DNA of 64,000 bases from Nocardioides salarius. Its GTDB lineage: Bacteria > Actinomycetota > Actinomycetes > Propionibacteriales > Nocardioidaceae. The notes beneath the pieces were generated by a model. That model was not told the origin of the DNA. It saw only the letters and a program-made list of their open reading frames with translations, and did no database searches. Within the stretch, counting starts at the first letter, position 1. Each line of letters begins with the position of its first letter. Where the stretch lies: NCBI RefSeq assembly GCF_016907435.1, contig NZ_JAFBBZ010000001.1:620001-684000 (forward strand), written 5' to 3'. Positions 26,126-37,076 of this stretch are shown piece by piece. The translations under genes and the position numbers were made by a program.

Positions 26126-26433
26126 GCGGGCTGTGGCTGGCGGTGCTGGCCGGCGGTGTCGGCTGCTACCTGCTCAAGCTCGCCGGCCTGGCGGTGCCCG
26201 CGTCGGTGCTCGACCGGGGCTGGGTGCGCCGCACCGCCGACCTGGTGCCGGTCGCCCTGCTCGCCGCGCTGGTGGCGGTGCAGGTGGGCAGCGACGGCCA
26301 GCGGTTGGTGCTCGACGCCCGGGCGGCCGGTCTCGGGGCGGCCGTGGTGCTGCTGGCGCTGCGCGCCCCCTTCCTGCTCGTGGTCGCCGGCGCGGCCACC
26401 ACCGCGGCGCTGCTGCGACTGTTGACCGGATGA
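26122..26433 (+). CDS. azlD: AzlD-family transporter, small subunit
   Basis: A 103-residue partner of AzlC with four short TM helices. The family marks VGCYLLKLAGLAVP near 13-26 and the RRTADLVPVALLAALVAVQ helix near 36-54 are present. GTG 26122 overlaps the azlC stop. A strong hairpin follows and separates it from the convergent M4 protease. Confidence 0.88.
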   Translation: MSGLWLAVLAGGVGCYLLKLAGLAVPASVLDRGWVRRTADLVPVALLAALVAVQVGSDGQRLVLDARAAGLGAAVVLLALRAPFLLVVAGAATTAALLRLLTG

Positions 26434-26448
26434 GACCGACCGGGCAGC

Positions 26449-26493
26449 GACCGGAGCCGGTGCACGCCCCTCGAGCGTGTGCCGGCTCCGGTC
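26449..26493. terminator. Bidirectional terminator between azlD and the M4 protease
   Basis: The arms GACCGGAGCCGGTGCAC and GTGTGCCGGCTCCGGTC pair over 17 positions with two mismatches; loop 11 nt. Placed between convergent genes. Confidence 0.8.
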
Positions 26494-26506
26494 GGGGCCA
26501 CTGGCG

Positions 26507-28165
26507 TCAGGACACCGAGACCGCGCTCCAGGCGGCTGCGACCGCGCTCGCCTGGGTGCTGCCGGCGCCGTACAGGTCGCGGGCCGCCGCCAGGGTGGCG
26601 GTGCGGGCCTGGGCGTAGGTGGTGCTCGAGGTCATGTAGACGTTGAGCGCCCGGAACCAGATGTCGGCGGCCGCCTCGCGCCCGATGCCGGTGATGGTCG
26701 AGCCGTTGCAGGTGGTCGAGCTGTGCGCGACCCCGCCGAAGGTCGTCGAGCCCGACCCCTCGGCCAGCAGGTAGAAGAAGTGGTTGCCCACTCCCGAGGA
26801 GTAGTGCACGTCGAGGTTCTTGGTGTTGCTCGACCAGCAGTTGGGCGACGTGCCGTCGGCGATCGGGTTGTCCATGCGACGGAAGCCACGCCCGTTGCGC
26901 AGGTCGAACTCCTCGCCCACCAGGTAGTCGCCGGGGTCCTCGCTGTTGGCGGCGTAGAACTCGACCATGGTGCCGAAGATGTCGGAGGTGGCCTCGTTGA
27001 GACCACCCGACTCCCCCGAGTAGGTCAGGTTCGCGGTGTTCTGGGTGACGCCGTGGGTCATCTCGTGCCCCGCCACGTCGAGGGAGACCAGCGGGCCGTA
27101 GTCGACGCCGTCGCCGTCGCCGTAGGTCATCTTCTGGCCGTCCCAGAAGGCGTTGACGTAGTCACGCCCGTAGTGCACCCGGTTGTAGGAGCCCGAGCCG
27201 TTGCCGAAGATGCCGTTGCGCCCGTGCTCGCCCTTGAAGTAGTCCCACGTCACGGCGGTGCCGTACTGGGCGTCGACGGCGGCGGTGTCGGGGTCCGCGC
27301 CGGTGCCGTCGCCGAACGTCGTGCTCGGGCTGGTGACGATCGTGCCGGTCTTGCAGCTCCATCCGAAGGCCGAGCACGCGAAGCCGTCGGTCGCACCGTT
27401 CATGTCGGTCGTGTGGTTGCCGCCGCGCGTGGCGTCGCGCAGCTCGTGCGAGGAGCCCTTCTGCGTCACCTGCAGGGCGACGGTGCCGCTGTAGAGCGAC
27501 TCGCCCTGCCCGTCGGCGGTGTGGATCTGCTCCTCGCGGCGCAGCACCCGGCCCGTGCGGGCGTCGACGTAGCTGGCCAGGCGGCTGGGGGTGCCGTCCG
27601 CGCGCACCCCGGTGGTCACGACCTCCCAGGCCAGCACCGGCTCGGCGCCGTGGGCGTCGACGACCAGCGTGGGGCGACCCGACCGCTCGAGCTGCGCGAC
27701 CTCGCGCAGCGCCTCGGCCGGCGCCAGCGCACGGGTGCCGGCGGCGTCGGCGCCGAGCGTCGGGGTGGTGCCCAGCGCCAGCGGCGCGTCGAGCGTCTGC
27801 GAGACGCCCCTCCAGGCGTCGCTCCCGGCCCCCTGGTGCACGACGAGGTCGCCGCCGAGCACCCGCAGGCCGCGGAAGGTGCGCTCCATGCGCACGTGGG
27901 TCGCCCCGTCGGGGTCGACGACGGTGTCGGTGACCTCCACCGACTGACCGGTGCTCGCCCGGGCGGCACGCGGGTGGGCGCGCAGCGCCTCGACGGCTGC
28001 GGCCGCGACGCGGGCGTCGTCGCCCCGGTCGGCGCTGCTCAGGCCGGTGATCGTGGTGGTCGGTGCGGTCGGTGCTGCCTGGCTGGTCGCGGCGGTCGCG
28101 GTGGCGACGCCGAGGCTGCCGACGGCGAGCACGGCGGCGGTGGCCAGCCCCATGGTGGTCTTCAT
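26507..28165 (-). CDS. Secreted M4 (thermolysin-like) neutral metalloprotease
   Basis: An exported zinc protease of 552 residues. Signal peptide (MKTTMGLATAAVLAVGSLGVA), then an FTP/PepSY-type propeptide to about 210. The catalytic domain has DVAGHEMTHGVTQNTANLTY, where HEMTH supplies two zinc ligands, and GGLNEATSDIFG supplies the third. The C-terminal M4 domain ends the protein; no extra binding domain. ATG 28165 is chosen for GAGAGAGGAA upstream and the clean signal peptide. Likely a nutrient-scavenging exoenzyme. Confidence 0.95.
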   Translation of the reverse strand: MKTTMGLATAAVLAVGSLGVATATAATSQAAPTAPTTTITGLSSADRGDDARVAAAAVEALRAHPRAARASTGQSVEVTDTVVDPDGATHVRMERTFRGLRVLGGDLVVHQGAGSDAWRGVSQTLDAPLALGTTPTLGADAAGTRALAPAEALREVAQLERSGRPTLVVDAHGAEPVLAWEVVTTGVRADGTPSRLASYVDARTGRVLRREEQIHTADGQGESLYSGTVALQVTQKGSSHELRDATRGGNHTTDMNGATDGFACSAFGWSCKTGTIVTSPSTTFGDGTGADPDTAAVDAQYGTAVTWDYFKGEHGRNGIFGNGSGSYNRVHYGRDYVNAFWDGQKMTYGDGDGVDYGPLVSLDVAGHEMTHGVTQNTANLTYSGESGGLNEATSDIFGTMVEFYAANSEDPGDYLVGEEFDLRNGRGFRRMDNPIADGTSPNCWSSNTKNLDVHYSSGVGNHFFYLLAEGSGSTTFGGVAHSSTTCNGSTITGIGREAAADIWFRALNVYMTSSTTYAQARTATLAAARDLYGAGSTQASAVAAAWSAVSVS

Positions 28166-28213
28166 CCGGTTCCTCTCTCCCGCGACGCCTCCGAGCGGGC
28201 GTCGCGGCACCGA

Positions 28214-28231
28214 CCCTGTCCCACGACAGGG
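28214..28231 (-). terminator. Small hairpin downstream of dapB
   Basis: CCCTGTC-4 nt-GACAGGG, 62 nt past the dapB stop in the leader of the M4 protease gene. A weak terminator candidate. Confidence 0.4.
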
Positions 28232-28292
28232 GCGGGAGGAACCAGGCGGCCGCCTCAGCTTCTCGCGCTGCAGGAAGGTGAGGCAGCCCCGC

Positions 28293-29697
<1,405 letters not shown>

Positions 29698-29781
29698 GCC
29701 GACCACGCACCACCCGGGCGGCGTGACGTCCGCCTCCGCGCCGCCGGGGAATCAGCAGGGACGCGACGACGCTCTCCCTCC

Positions 29782-30507
29782 ATGACAACTCTCGCACTCA
29801 TCGGCAGCGGCAACATCGGCAGCGGCGTGGCCCGGCTGGCGGTCGCCGCCGGACACGACGTCGTCCTGAGCAACTCCCGCGGCCCCGAGACCCTGACCGA
29901 CCTGGTGGCCGAGCTGGGCCCCCGCGCCCGTGCCGCCACCGCCGAGGAGGCGGCCCGGGCCGGTGACGTCGTCGTCGTGACGGTGCCCCTCAAGGCGGTG
30001 CCCTCGCTGCCGGCGCAGGCCCTGGCCGGGCGCCTGGTCCTCGACACCAGCAACTACTACCCGCAGCGCGACGGCAACGTCGCCGCGCTCGACGACCGCA
30101 GCACCACCACCAGCGCCTGGGTCCAGCAGCACCTGCCCGGCGCGCGCGTCGTGAAGGTCTTCAACAACATCTTCTACGGCCACCTGCCCGAGCTGGCCCG
30201 GCCCTCGGGCTCCCCCGAGCGCTCGGCGCTGCCGATCGCCGGTGACGACGAGGCCGCGCTGCGCGAGGCCACCGCGTTCCTCGACACGCTGGGCTACGAC
30301 ACCGTCGTGGCCGGCGACCTCGCCGAGAGCTGGCGCTTCGAGCCCGGCACGCCTGCCTACGGCGCGGTCTACTTCGACCCCGACGCCGACGCCTCCGCCG
30401 CCAAGCCGGGCCAGGCCGCGGGGATGCCGCCGTCCTCCCCCACCCCCGCCGCCGACGTACGCCGCGTGCTCGACGCCGCGCGCAACGAGGGTCCCGTCGG
30501 GGGCTGA
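29782..30507 (+). CDS. NADPH-dependent F420 reductase-like oxidoreductase
   Basis: A 241-residue Rossmann protein of the 'NADP oxidoreductase, coenzyme F420-dependent' family. The nucleotide loop LALIGSGNIGSGVARLAV lies at residues 4-21, LSNSRGPETL near 29-38 contacts the NADP phosphate, and VVVTVPLKAVPSLPA follows. It could be a true F420:NADP oxidoreductase or one of the many non-F420 relatives; sequence alone does not decide. A strong hairpin follows. Confidence 0.82.
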   Translation: MTTLALIGSGNIGSGVARLAVAAGHDVVLSNSRGPETLTDLVAELGPRARAATAEEAARAGDVVVVTVPLKAVPSLPAQALAGRLVLDTSNYYPQRDGNVAALDDRSTTTSAWVQQHLPGARVVKVFNNIFYGHLPELARPSGSPERSALPIAGDDEAALREATAFLDTLGYDTVVAGDLAESWRFEPGTPAYGAVYFDPDADASAAKPGQAAGMPPSSPTPAADVRRVLDAARNEGPVGG

Positions 30508-30515
30508 GCCCACGC

Positions 30516-30557
30516 GGTCGGCCCGGGCCTAGGTGTGATGCCTAGGCCGGGCCGACC
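30516..30557. terminator. Bidirectional terminator; right arm covers the M16 stop codon
   Basis: The left arm 30516-30533 pairs with 30541-30557 over 17 bp with one bulged base; loop 7 nt. The right arm includes the stop codon of the convergent M16 gene. Confidence 0.8.
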
Positions 30558-31852
30558 ACCGCGAGGACCTCGGGTCGCGCGAACACGTCGGCGGCCACCT
30601 CGCGCACCTGCTCGAGCGTGACGGCGTCGATGCGGCGCAGCACCTCCTCGATGCCCAGCAGCTCGGTGTGCACCAGCTCGGCCTTGCCGATGCGGGCCAT
30701 CCGCGAGCCGGAGTCCTCCAGGCCCAGCACGAGGCCACCGCGCAGCTGGCCCTGGCCGCGCGACAGCTCCTCGGCGCTGATGCCCTCGGCCGCCACCTTG
30801 GCCAGCTCGGCGCGCACCACCTCGAGCACAGCGTCGAGCTTGCCCGGCAGGCAGCCCACCCCGACGCCCACCAGCCCGGAGTCGGCGTGGTGCCCGGCGA
30901 AGGAGTAGACGGAGTAGGCCAGGCCGCGCACCTCGCGCACCTCCTGGAACAGCCTGCTGGACGTGCCCCCGCCCAGGGCGGTGTTGAGCACGCCGAGCGC
31001 GAAGCGGCGCGGGTCGTCGCGGCGCAGCCCCTCCATGCCCAGCACCACGTTGACCTGCTCGAAGGGGCGCTTCTCGCTGGAGCGGCCCGGCGTCACCGGC
31101 ACCGCGGCTCCGGTGCCCGTCACGGGCACCGGCTCCTCGAGCACGTCGAGGAAGCCGCCGCGCCCGAAGGCCTGCTCGACCAGTCGCACCACGTCGTCGT
31201 GGTCGACGTTGCCAGCGGCCGAGACCACCATGGTGGCCGGGCGGTAGTGGCGGCGGTAGAAGCCGTGCACCTGCTCGCGCGTCAGCGCACGGATGCTCGC
31301 CTCGGTGCCCGCGATGGAGCGGCCGAGGTCGGAGGTGGCGCCGTAGGCCTGCTCGGCGAAGAGCTGGTGCACCACGTCGTCGGGGTCGTCGTCGTGCATC
31401 GCGATCTCGTCGAGGATCACCTCGCGCTCGGCCTCGACGTCGACGGCCTCGAGGAGGCTGTCGGTCATCATGTCCCCGAGCACGTCCACGGCCAGGGGCA
31501 GGTCCTCGTCGAGCACCCGCGCGTGGAAGCAGGTGTACTCCTTGGCGGTGAAGGCGTTGAACTCGCCGCCCACGGTGTCGAGGGCGATCGAGATGTCGAG
31601 CGCCGAGCGCGAGCGGGTGCCCTTGAAGAGCAGGTGCTCGAGGAAGTGCGAGCACCCGTGCAGGGTGTCGTCCTCGTCGACGGACCCGACACCGACCCAG
31701 ACCCCCACGGCCGCCGAGCGGACGCCGGGCATGTGCTCGGTGACCACGCGCAGGCCCGAGGGCAGCACGCTGCGGCGTACGCCGGGTGCGTCGGCGAGGT
31801 CCTCGGTGCGGGTCGCCGGGGGTGCGGTGCTGGTGTGCTGGGTGTGGCTCAC
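30542..31852 (-). CDS. M16-family zinc peptidase (mitochondrial processing peptidase-like)
   Basis: A 436-residue M16 protease with the inverted zinc motif H69-F-L-E-H73 in GCSHFLEHLLFKGT and a downstream glutamate in EREVILDEIAMHDD. The C-terminal half (LGGGTSSRLFQEVREVRGLAYSVYSF) is the usual second domain. No signal peptide, so it is probably cytoplasmic. GTG 31852 has AGGAGG 5 nt upstream. It lies just downstream of pnp, a common actinobacterial arrangement. Its substrates are unknown. Confidence 0.93.
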   Translation of the reverse strand: MSHTQHTSTAPPATRTEDLADAPGVRRSVLPSGLRVVTEHMPGVRSAAVGVWVGVGSVDEDDTLHGCSHFLEHLLFKGTRSRSALDISIALDTVGGEFNAFTAKEYTCFHARVLDEDLPLAVDVLGDMMTDSLLEAVDVEAEREVILDEIAMHDDDPDDVVHQLFAEQAYGATSDLGRSIAGTEASIRALTREQVHGFYRRHYRPATMVVSAAGNVDHDDVVRLVEQAFGRGGFLDVLEEPVPVTGTGAAVPVTPGRSSEKRPFEQVNVVLGMEGLRRDDPRRFALGVLNTALGGGTSSRLFQEVREVRGLAYSVYSFAGHHADSGLVGVGVGCLPGKLDAVLEVVRAELAKVAAEGISAEELSRGQGQLRGGLVLGLEDSGSRMARIGKAELVHTELLGIEEVLRRIDAVTLEQVREVAADVFARPEVLAVVGPA

Positions 31853-31872
31853 GTGGTCCTCCTGGGAAAAGC

Positions 31873-31911
31873 GGCCGACCCGCCCGAGAGGTCGTCTCGA
31901 GCGGGTCGGCC
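31873..31911 (-). terminator. Hairpin between pnp and the M16 protease gene
   Basis: An 11-bp perfect stem (GGCCGACCCGC) with 17-nt loop, 26 nt past the pnp stop. May terminate or attenuate read-through into the peptidase gene. Confidence 0.7.
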
Positions 31912-31936
31912 GGTGCAGCTGGTCAGGCGCGGGAGG

Positions 31937-34183
31937 TCACTCCTGCTCGGTGCTCTCGTCCACGACCTCGTCGGCGCCCTCGGCGCCCTCCTCGAGCACG
32001 GGCACGAGGGAGAGCTTGCCGCGGTCGTCGATCTCGCCGATCTCGACCTGGAGCTTCTGGCCGACGGAGACGACGTCCTCGACGGAGTCGACCCGCTTGC
32101 CGCCGGCGAGGCCGCGCAGCTTGCTGATGTGCAGCAGCCCGTCCTTGCCCGGCATCAGCGAGACGAACGCGCCGAAGTTCGTCGTCTTGACGACGGTGCC
32201 GAGGTAGCGCTCGCCGACCTCGGGCATCGTCGGGTTGGCGATCGCGTTGACGGCCGAGCGGGCCGCCTCGGCAGCCTCGCCGTTGGTGGCACCGATGTAG
32301 ACGGTGCCGTCGTCCTCGATCGACAGCGTGGCGCCGGTGTCGTCCTGGATCTGGTTGATCACCTTGCCCTTGGGGCCGATGACCTCGCCGATCTTGTCGA
32401 CGGGCACCTTGACGGTGATGATCCGCGGCGCGTGCAGCGACATCTCCTCGGGGGCGTCGATGGCCTCGGCCATCACGTCGAGGATCGCCAGGCGCGCGTC
32501 GCGGGCCTGGGTCAGCGCGGCGGCCAGCACCTCGGCGGGGATGCCGTCGAGCTTGGTGTCGAGCTGCAGCGCGGTGACGAACTCACGGGTGCCGGCGACC
32601 TTGAAGTCCATGTCGCCGAACGCGTCCTCGGCGCCGAGGATGTCGGTCAGCGCGACGTACTGCGTCTGGCCGTCGACCTCGCCGGAGATGAGGCCCATCG
32701 CGATGCCGGCGACGGCGGCGCGCAGCGGGACACCCGCGTGCAGCAGCGACATCGTGGAGGCGCAGACCGAGCCCATCGAGGTGGAGCCGTTGGAGCCCAT
32801 CGCCTCGGAGAGCTGGCGGATCGCATAGGGGAACTCCTCGCGGCTGGGCAGCACCGGCAGCAGCGCGCGGCGCGCCAGGGCGCCGTGGCCGACCTCGCGG
32901 CGCTTGGGCGAGCCCACGCGACCGGTCTCGCCGGTGGAGAACGGCGGGAAGACGTACTTGTGCATGTAGCGGCGCGACTTCTCCGGGGAGAGGGTGTCGA
33001 GCTGCTGCTCCATCTTGAGCATGTTGAGCGTGGTGACGCCCAGGATCTGGGTCTCGCCACGCTCGAACAGCGCCGAGCCGTGCACGCGCGGGATCAGGCC
33101 GACCTCGGAGTGCAGCGGGCGGATGTCGGCGAGGCCGCGACCGTCGATGCGGACCTTGTCGCGCAGCACGCGCTCGCGCACGACCTCCTTGTTGAGGCCG
33201 CGGAACGCCGCGCCGATCTCCTTCTCGCGACCCTCGAACTGACCGGCCAGCTTCTCGAGCAGCCCGGCCTTGAGCTCGTCGGTGCGCGCGTCGCGCTCCT
33301 GCTTGTCACCGATGGTCATCGCGGTGCTCAGGTCGGCCTTGACCGCCGAGGAGACCGCCTCGTAGACGTCGTCCTCGAAGTCGAGGAAGACCGGGAAGTC
33401 CTGGACCGGCTTGGCGGCCACGTTGGCCAGCTCGGCCTGGGCGTCGCACAGCTGCTTGATGAAGGGCTTCGCGGCGTCGAGGCCGCTGGCCACGACCTCC
33501 TCGGTGGGCGCCTGCACGCCGCCCTGGATCAGGGTCCAGGCCTGCTCGGTGGCCTCGGCCTCGACCATCATGATGGCCACGTCGCCGGTGTCGGTGACCC
33601 GACCGGCCACGACCATGTCGAAGACGGCGTCCTCGAGCTGGGTGTGGGTCGGGAAGGCGACCCACTGGCCCTCGATGAGCGCCACGCGCACGCCGCCGAC
33701 GGGGCCGGAGAACGGCAGGCCGGAGAGCTGGGTGGAGATCGAGGCCGCGTTGATCGCGAGCACGTCGTAGGGCTGGTCGGGGTTGAGCGCCATCACCGTG
33801 ATGACGACCTGGACCTCGTTGCGCAGGCCCTTCTTGAAGGTCGGGCGCAGCGGCCGGTCGATGAGGCGGCAGGTGAGGATCGCGTCCTCGCCCGGGCGAC
33901 CCTCGCTGCGGAAGAACGAGCCGGGGATCTGGCCCGCGGCGTACATCCGCTCCTCGACGTCGATCGTCAGGGGGAAGAAGTCGAAGTGGTCCTTGGGGTG
34001 CTTGCCGGCGGTGGTCGCCGAGAGCAGCATCGTGTCGTCGTCGAGGTAGGCGGTCACCGAACCGGCGGCCTGGCGGGCCAGCAGCCCGGTCTCGAACTTG
34101 ATGGTGCGGGTGCCGAACTTGCCGTTGTCGAGGACGGTCTCGACAGCGGAGATGACGGGCTCGGCCATGGTGTTCTCAGTCAA
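31937..34183 (-). CDS. pnp: Polynucleotide phosphorylase / guanosine pentaphosphate synthetase I
   Basis: 3'-5' phosphorolytic exoribonuclease of mRNA decay. The 748-residue product has two RNase PH domains (about 20-160 and 330-560), an alpha-helical linker, a KH domain ([21 protein letters not shown] in parts, near 600) and an S1 domain ([19 protein letters not shown] near 660-680). TTG 34183 is taken because AAGGA lies 6 nt upstream; ATG 34168 is the alternative. It follows rpsO, as in most bacteria. Confidence 0.96.
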   Translation of the reverse strand: MTENTMAEPVISAVETVLDNGKFGTRTIKFETGLLARQAAGSVTAYLDDDTMLLSATTAGKHPKDHFDFFPLTIDVEERMYAAGQIPGSFFRSEGRPGEDAILTCRLIDRPLRPTFKKGLRNEVQVVITVMALNPDQPYDVLAINAASISTQLSGLPFSGPVGGVRVALIEGQWVAFPTHTQLEDAVFDMVVAGRVTDTGDVAIMMVEAEATEQAWTLIQGGVQAPTEEVVASGLDAAKPFIKQLCDAQAELANVAAKPVQDFPVFLDFEDDVYEAVSSAVKADLSTAMTIGDKQERDARTDELKAGLLEKLAGQFEGREKEIGAAFRGLNKEVVRERVLRDKVRIDGRGLADIRPLHSEVGLIPRVHGSALFERGETQILGVTTLNMLKMEQQLDTLSPEKSRRYMHKYVFPPFSTGETGRVGSPKRREVGHGALARRALLPVLPSREEFPYAIRQLSEAMGSNGSTSMGSVCASTMSLLHAGVPLRAAVAGIAMGLISGEVDGQTQYVALTDILGAEDAFGDMDFKVAGTREFVTALQLDTKLDGIPAEVLAAALTQARDARLAILDVMAEAIDAPEEMSLHAPRIITVKVPVDKIGEVIGPKGKVINQIQDDTGATLSIEDDGTVYIGATNGEAAEAARSAVNAIANPTMPEVGERYLGTVVKTTNFGAFVSLMPGKDGLLHISKLRGLAGGKRVDSVEDVVSVGQKLQVEIGEIDDRGKLSLVPVLEEGAEGADEVVDESTEQE

Positions 34184-34418
34184 AAGGGATCCTTGTCCTT
34201 CTCACGGAGCGATCCGCCGCGTCCCGCTGCGTGGCGGGGGGCGTTGCCAGGCCCGCCGGTGGTGCGGGGGCCGGTCTTCGATCGAGGCCCGCAGACCGCT
34301 CGCTCGCGGTGCTGAGAGCCACTACCGAGGACCGGGCCGGTGCGCGCGGGTCGCTCCTGGTGTGGGTTCTTCAGTTGTGCAGGCCCGAGCCTAGTGCTCC
34401 GGGCCCGGAATGCGACGA
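34184..34418 (-). other. rpsO-pnp intergenic region / pnp leader
   Basis: About 235 nt without a coding gene. It contains GC-rich imperfect stems and a minus-strand TAGGCT at 34388-34393 that could be a pnp -10. This would give a leader of about 200 nt. A long structured pnp leader is known to be autoregulatory in E. coli; whether that applies here is not shown. Confidence 0.35.
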
Positions 34419-34444
34419 AGCGGCTGCCCAGTCGGGCAGCCGCT
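34419..34444 (-). terminator. Terminator after rpsO
   Basis: An 11-bp perfect stem (AGCGGCTGCCC) with 4-nt loop AGTC, 25 nt past the rpsO stop. Confidence 0.8.
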
Positions 34445-34468
34445 CCGCCCTTCACGAGTGGTGCGTGG

Positions 34469-34744
34469 TCAGCGACGCAGACCCAGGCGCTCGATGATCG
34501 AGCGGTACCGGCTGATGTCGGACTTGTTGAGGTAGTTCAGCAGCCGGCGGCGCTGACCCACGAGGAGCAGCAGGCCACGACGGCTGTGGTGGTCGTGCTT
34601 GTGGGTCTTCAGGTGCTCGGTCAGGTGGCTGATGCGGTGGCTCAGCAGCGCGATCTGCACCTCGGGCGAGCCGGTGTCGCCCTCGGCGACGGCGTACTCT
34701 GCGATGATCTTCTTCTTGGTCTCCGCGTCGGTTCCGATCGACAT
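34469..34744 (-). CDS. rpsO: 30S ribosomal protein S15
   Basis: Primary 16S rRNA-binding protein of the small subunit. The 91-residue product has the family sequence throughout: [23 protein letters not shown] near 24-46, then [23 protein letters not shown] and the C-terminal [15 protein letters not shown] 34744 has GAAGGGA upstream. Paired with pnp downstream. Confidence 0.98.
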   Translation of the reverse strand: MSIGTDAETKKKIIAEYAVAEGDTGSPEVQIALLSHRISHLTEHLKTHKHDHHSRRGLLLLVGQRRRLLNYLNKSDISRYRSIIERLGLRR

Positions 34745-34856
34745 GCGGGCTCCCTTCTCGCCCCTGCTGGGGCTCTCGCTGCGCGGCGCGCCGGGGCCTG
34801 TTCACCCGGGCACTCTTGGTCCGCGGCCGTTCTACGGCAACCGGGCAACAATAGCG

Positions 34857-34900
34857 ACGAGCGGCGCCCAACCCGAAATCCCGGGCCGGACGCCGCTCGT
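34857..34900 (-). terminator. Terminator after the DUF6458 gene
   Basis: A 10-bp stem (ACGAGCGGCG and its complement) with a long partly paired loop, 45 nt past the DUF6458 stop and upstream of the rpsO promoter region. Confidence 0.55.
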
Positions 34901-34944
34901 GGCGGGTCAGCGAGGGGCTCGGCCGTCGAGCCCCGGGGCCGTGC

Positions 34945-35184
34945 TCAGAGGTCGTGCTCGGTGCGGCGCTCGCTGACCGAGCCGTCGGGGTGGGTCGTGG
35001 TCTGTGTGGTGCCCTTGCGGCGGCTGGAGTTGAGGGTGACCGCGGTCAGGATCAGCACGCCGAGGCCGACGATGGTCAGGATCCAGCCGACCATCTGCAG
35101 GTCGACGCCCTCGATGGCGTCCTGCACGGCGAGCGCGAGGATGAGGCCGAGAGCGATCAGGAAGGCTCCGAGTCCGTAACCCAT
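34945..35184 (-). CDS. DUF6458 small membrane protein
   Basis: A 79-residue protein of unknown function common in actinobacteria. It opens MGYGLGAFLIALGLILALAVQ, a first TM helix, then QMVGWILTIVGLGVLILTAVTL, a second, then a basic/Thr-rich tail (RRKGTTQTTTHPDGS). ATG 35184 has AAAGGA 8 nt upstream and gives the canonical start. Stands alone between ptsI and rpsO. Confidence 0.85.
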   Translation of the reverse strand: MGYGLGAFLIALGLILALAVQDAIEGVDLQMVGWILTIVGLGVLILTAVTLNSSRRKGTTQTTTHPDGSVSERRTEHDL

Positions 35185-35363
35185 GGTGTGTCCTTTCGTC
35201 GGTGGCGCCCGGCTCAGGGGATGGGTGAGGGCGCCTCGGACCATCGTGTCCACCTGGCCCGTCGTTCAAACTCGGCAGCGCGACCGGAGCAGACCACCCC
35301 ACCCGCGCGCAGGTCTCCGGGCTCCCCGCCGCGCCGGGGTCAGCCCCGGGGTCAGCGCCGGGG
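35185..35363. other. Gap with short CCGGGGTCAGC repeats
   Basis: Mostly featureless, but 35333-35375 holds about four near-tandem copies of CCGGGGTCAGC that run across the ptsI stop codon and can fold into GC-rich stems. This is the only terminator-like structure for ptsI. Confidence 0.45.
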
Positions 35364-37040
35364 TCAGCCCCGGCGCTCCACCACGAGGAGCGCCGCCGCG
35401 CGGGCGGCCGCGGGGTCGGTGGCCCCCAGCACGGCCTCGGCGACCTCCTCGCACGTCTCGGCGCTCACCCCGGCCAGCCGGGCCCCGACCGCACGGACGG
35501 CTGCCGGCGCCATCGACAGCGACGTGATGCCCATGCCGACCAGGGCGCAGGCGAGCAGCGGGTCGGCGGCGGCCTCACCGCAGACCCCCACGGGCTTGCC
35601 CGCCTGGCGCCCGGCGTGCGCGGTGATGGCGATCAGCTGGAGCACCGCGGGCTGCCACGGGTCGGTGAGGTGGGCCAGGTCCGTGGCCATCCGGTCGGCG
35701 GCCATCGTGTACTGGGTCAGGTCGTTGGTGCCGATCGAGAGGAAGTCGACGACCTCGAGCATGCGGTGGGCGAGCAGGGCCGCGGCCGGCACCTCGATCA
35801 TCACCCCGGCGCGCAGGCCCCGCTCACGCACCAGCCCCGCGAAGCCGGCGGCCTCGGCCACGGTCGCCACCATCGGCGCCATCACCTGCACCTCGGCACC
35901 CGTGCGGTCGGCGGCGAGCCGGATGGCGTCGAGCTGGCGCACCAGCAGCGCCGGGTTGTCGAAGGAGAGACGCAGTCCGCGCACCCCGAGCGCGGGGTTC
36001 TCCTCCCCCACCTGGGTCGCGAAGGCCACCGGCTTGTCGGAGCCGGCGTCGAGGGTGCGCACCACCACCACCTGGCCCGTGAACGGGCGCAGCACCTCGG
36101 CGTAGATGGCGGCCTGCTCCTCGACGCCCGGCTCGTCGGCACGGTTGAGGAAGCACAGCTCGGTGCGGAAGAGCCCCACGCCCTCCACCGGCTCCGCGCC
36201 GGCCGTGGCGGCGGACTCGGTGTCGGCGACGTTGGCCACGAGCTTGACGGGCACGCCGTCCGCGGTGGCGCCGGGCCCCGACCAGGCCGCCACCTGCTCG
36301 CGCCGGGCCCGGTCGGCCAGCACCCGCTCCTGCGCCTCTGCCGGGTCCGGGGCGACCTCGACCCCACCGGTGGTGCCGTCGACGAGCAGGTCGCCGCCCT
36401 CGGGCACCGCGAGCGCCCCGGCCACGCCCACCACGCACGGGATGGCCAGCTGGCGGGCGATGATGGCGGTGTGGCTCGTGGGGCCACCACGCTCGGTGAC
36501 CAGGGCCAGCACCACCGTCGGGTCGAGACCGGCGGCGTCGGCCGGCGCGAGGTCCTGGGCCACGAGCACGGAGGGCACCGAGGGCCGCGCGACGCCGGGC
36601 TCGGGGGCACCGACCAGGTGGGCGAGCGTGCGCCGCTCGATGTCACGCAGGTCGCTGGCCCGCTCGGCCATCAGCCCGCCCATCTCGGTGAAGATGCCGA
36701 CGAACTGGTCGATCGCGCCGGACAGGGCTCCCAGCAGGTCCTCCCCGGCGCGCAGGTGCTTGCGCACCGCCGAGCGCAGCCCTCGGTCGCGCGCCAGGCC
36801 TGCGCTGGCCGTCAGCACCTCGGCGGCCGCCCCCGAGGTCGTGGCCGAGCGCTGCTCGTAGCCGTGCGCGACCGCCTCGACGGCCTCGTCGTACGCCGTC
36901 AGCGCGGCGCCCTCGTCGAGCGCGGTCGCGTCGTACGACGCCACGGCCGCGGGGTCGATGTCGGCACGGACGAGGACGGCGGGCCCGACGACGAGACCGG
37001 GCACCACGGGGGTGCCGCGCAGGGTGGTGTTGGTGACCAT
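35364..37040 (-). CDS. ptsI: Phosphoenolpyruvate-protein phosphotransferase (PTS enzyme I)
   Basis: First PTS component: takes phosphate from PEP and passes it to HPr. In the 558-residue product the phospho-histidine is in GGPTSHTAIIARQLAIPCVVG near 190. The PEP-binding barrel shows GVGLFRTELCFLNR near 285, SFDNPALLVRQLDAI, GVMIEVPAA, and the C-terminal FLSIGTNDLTQYT plus PVGVCGEAA near 500. ATG 37040 is expected to be translated from a leaderless or near-leaderless message; GTG 37046 is an alternative. Divergent from fruR. Confidence 0.95.
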   Translation of the reverse strand: MVTNTTLRGTPVVPGLVVGPAVLVRADIDPAAVASYDATALDEGAALTAYDEAVEAVAHGYEQRSATTSGAAAEVLTASAGLARDRGLRSAVRKHLRAGEDLLGALSGAIDQFVGIFTEMGGLMAERASDLRDIERRTLAHLVGAPEPGVARPSVPSVLVAQDLAPADAAGLDPTVVLALVTERGGPTSHTAIIARQLAIPCVVGVAGALAVPEGGDLLVDGTTGGVEVAPDPAEAQERVLADRARREQVAAWSGPGATADGVPVKLVANVADTESAATAGAEPVEGVGLFRTELCFLNRADEPGVEEQAAIYAEVLRPFTGQVVVVRTLDAGSDKPVAFATQVGEENPALGVRGLRLSFDNPALLVRQLDAIRLAADRTGAEVQVMAPMVATVAEAAGFAGLVRERGLRAGVMIEVPAAALLAHRMLEVVDFLSIGTNDLTQYTMAADRMATDLAHLTDPWQPAVLQLIAITAHAGRQAGKPVGVCGEAAADPLLACALVGMGITSLSMAPAAVRAVGARLAGVSAETCEEVAEAVLGATDPAAARAAALLVVERRG

Positions 37041-37047
37041 GCTCACA

Positions 37048-37076
37048 AGATATCGCCGCAAGGGGTTGACAGTCAA
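37048..37076 (-). promoter_or_regulatory. ptsI promoter
   Basis: On the minus strand, TTGACT (37076-37071), a 17-nt spacer and ATATCT (37053-37048). The expected start, near 37041, coincides with the ATG at 37040. The -35 overlaps that of the divergent fruR promoter. Confidence 0.6.

Noticed and set aside
30668..34315. Very long plus-strand open frame (1215 codons) opposite the M16 protease and pnp
   Set aside because: Composition is the high-GC antisense artefact (Ala/Gly/Arg/His/Leu-rich, no domain). The minus-strand frames encode conserved M16 peptidase and PNPase.
35333..35375. Short CCGGGGTCAGC repeats as a CRISPR or regulatory array
   Set aside because: Units are 11 nt with almost no spacers and continue into the ptsI coding end; better explained as a simple GC-rich repeat or terminator-like structure.
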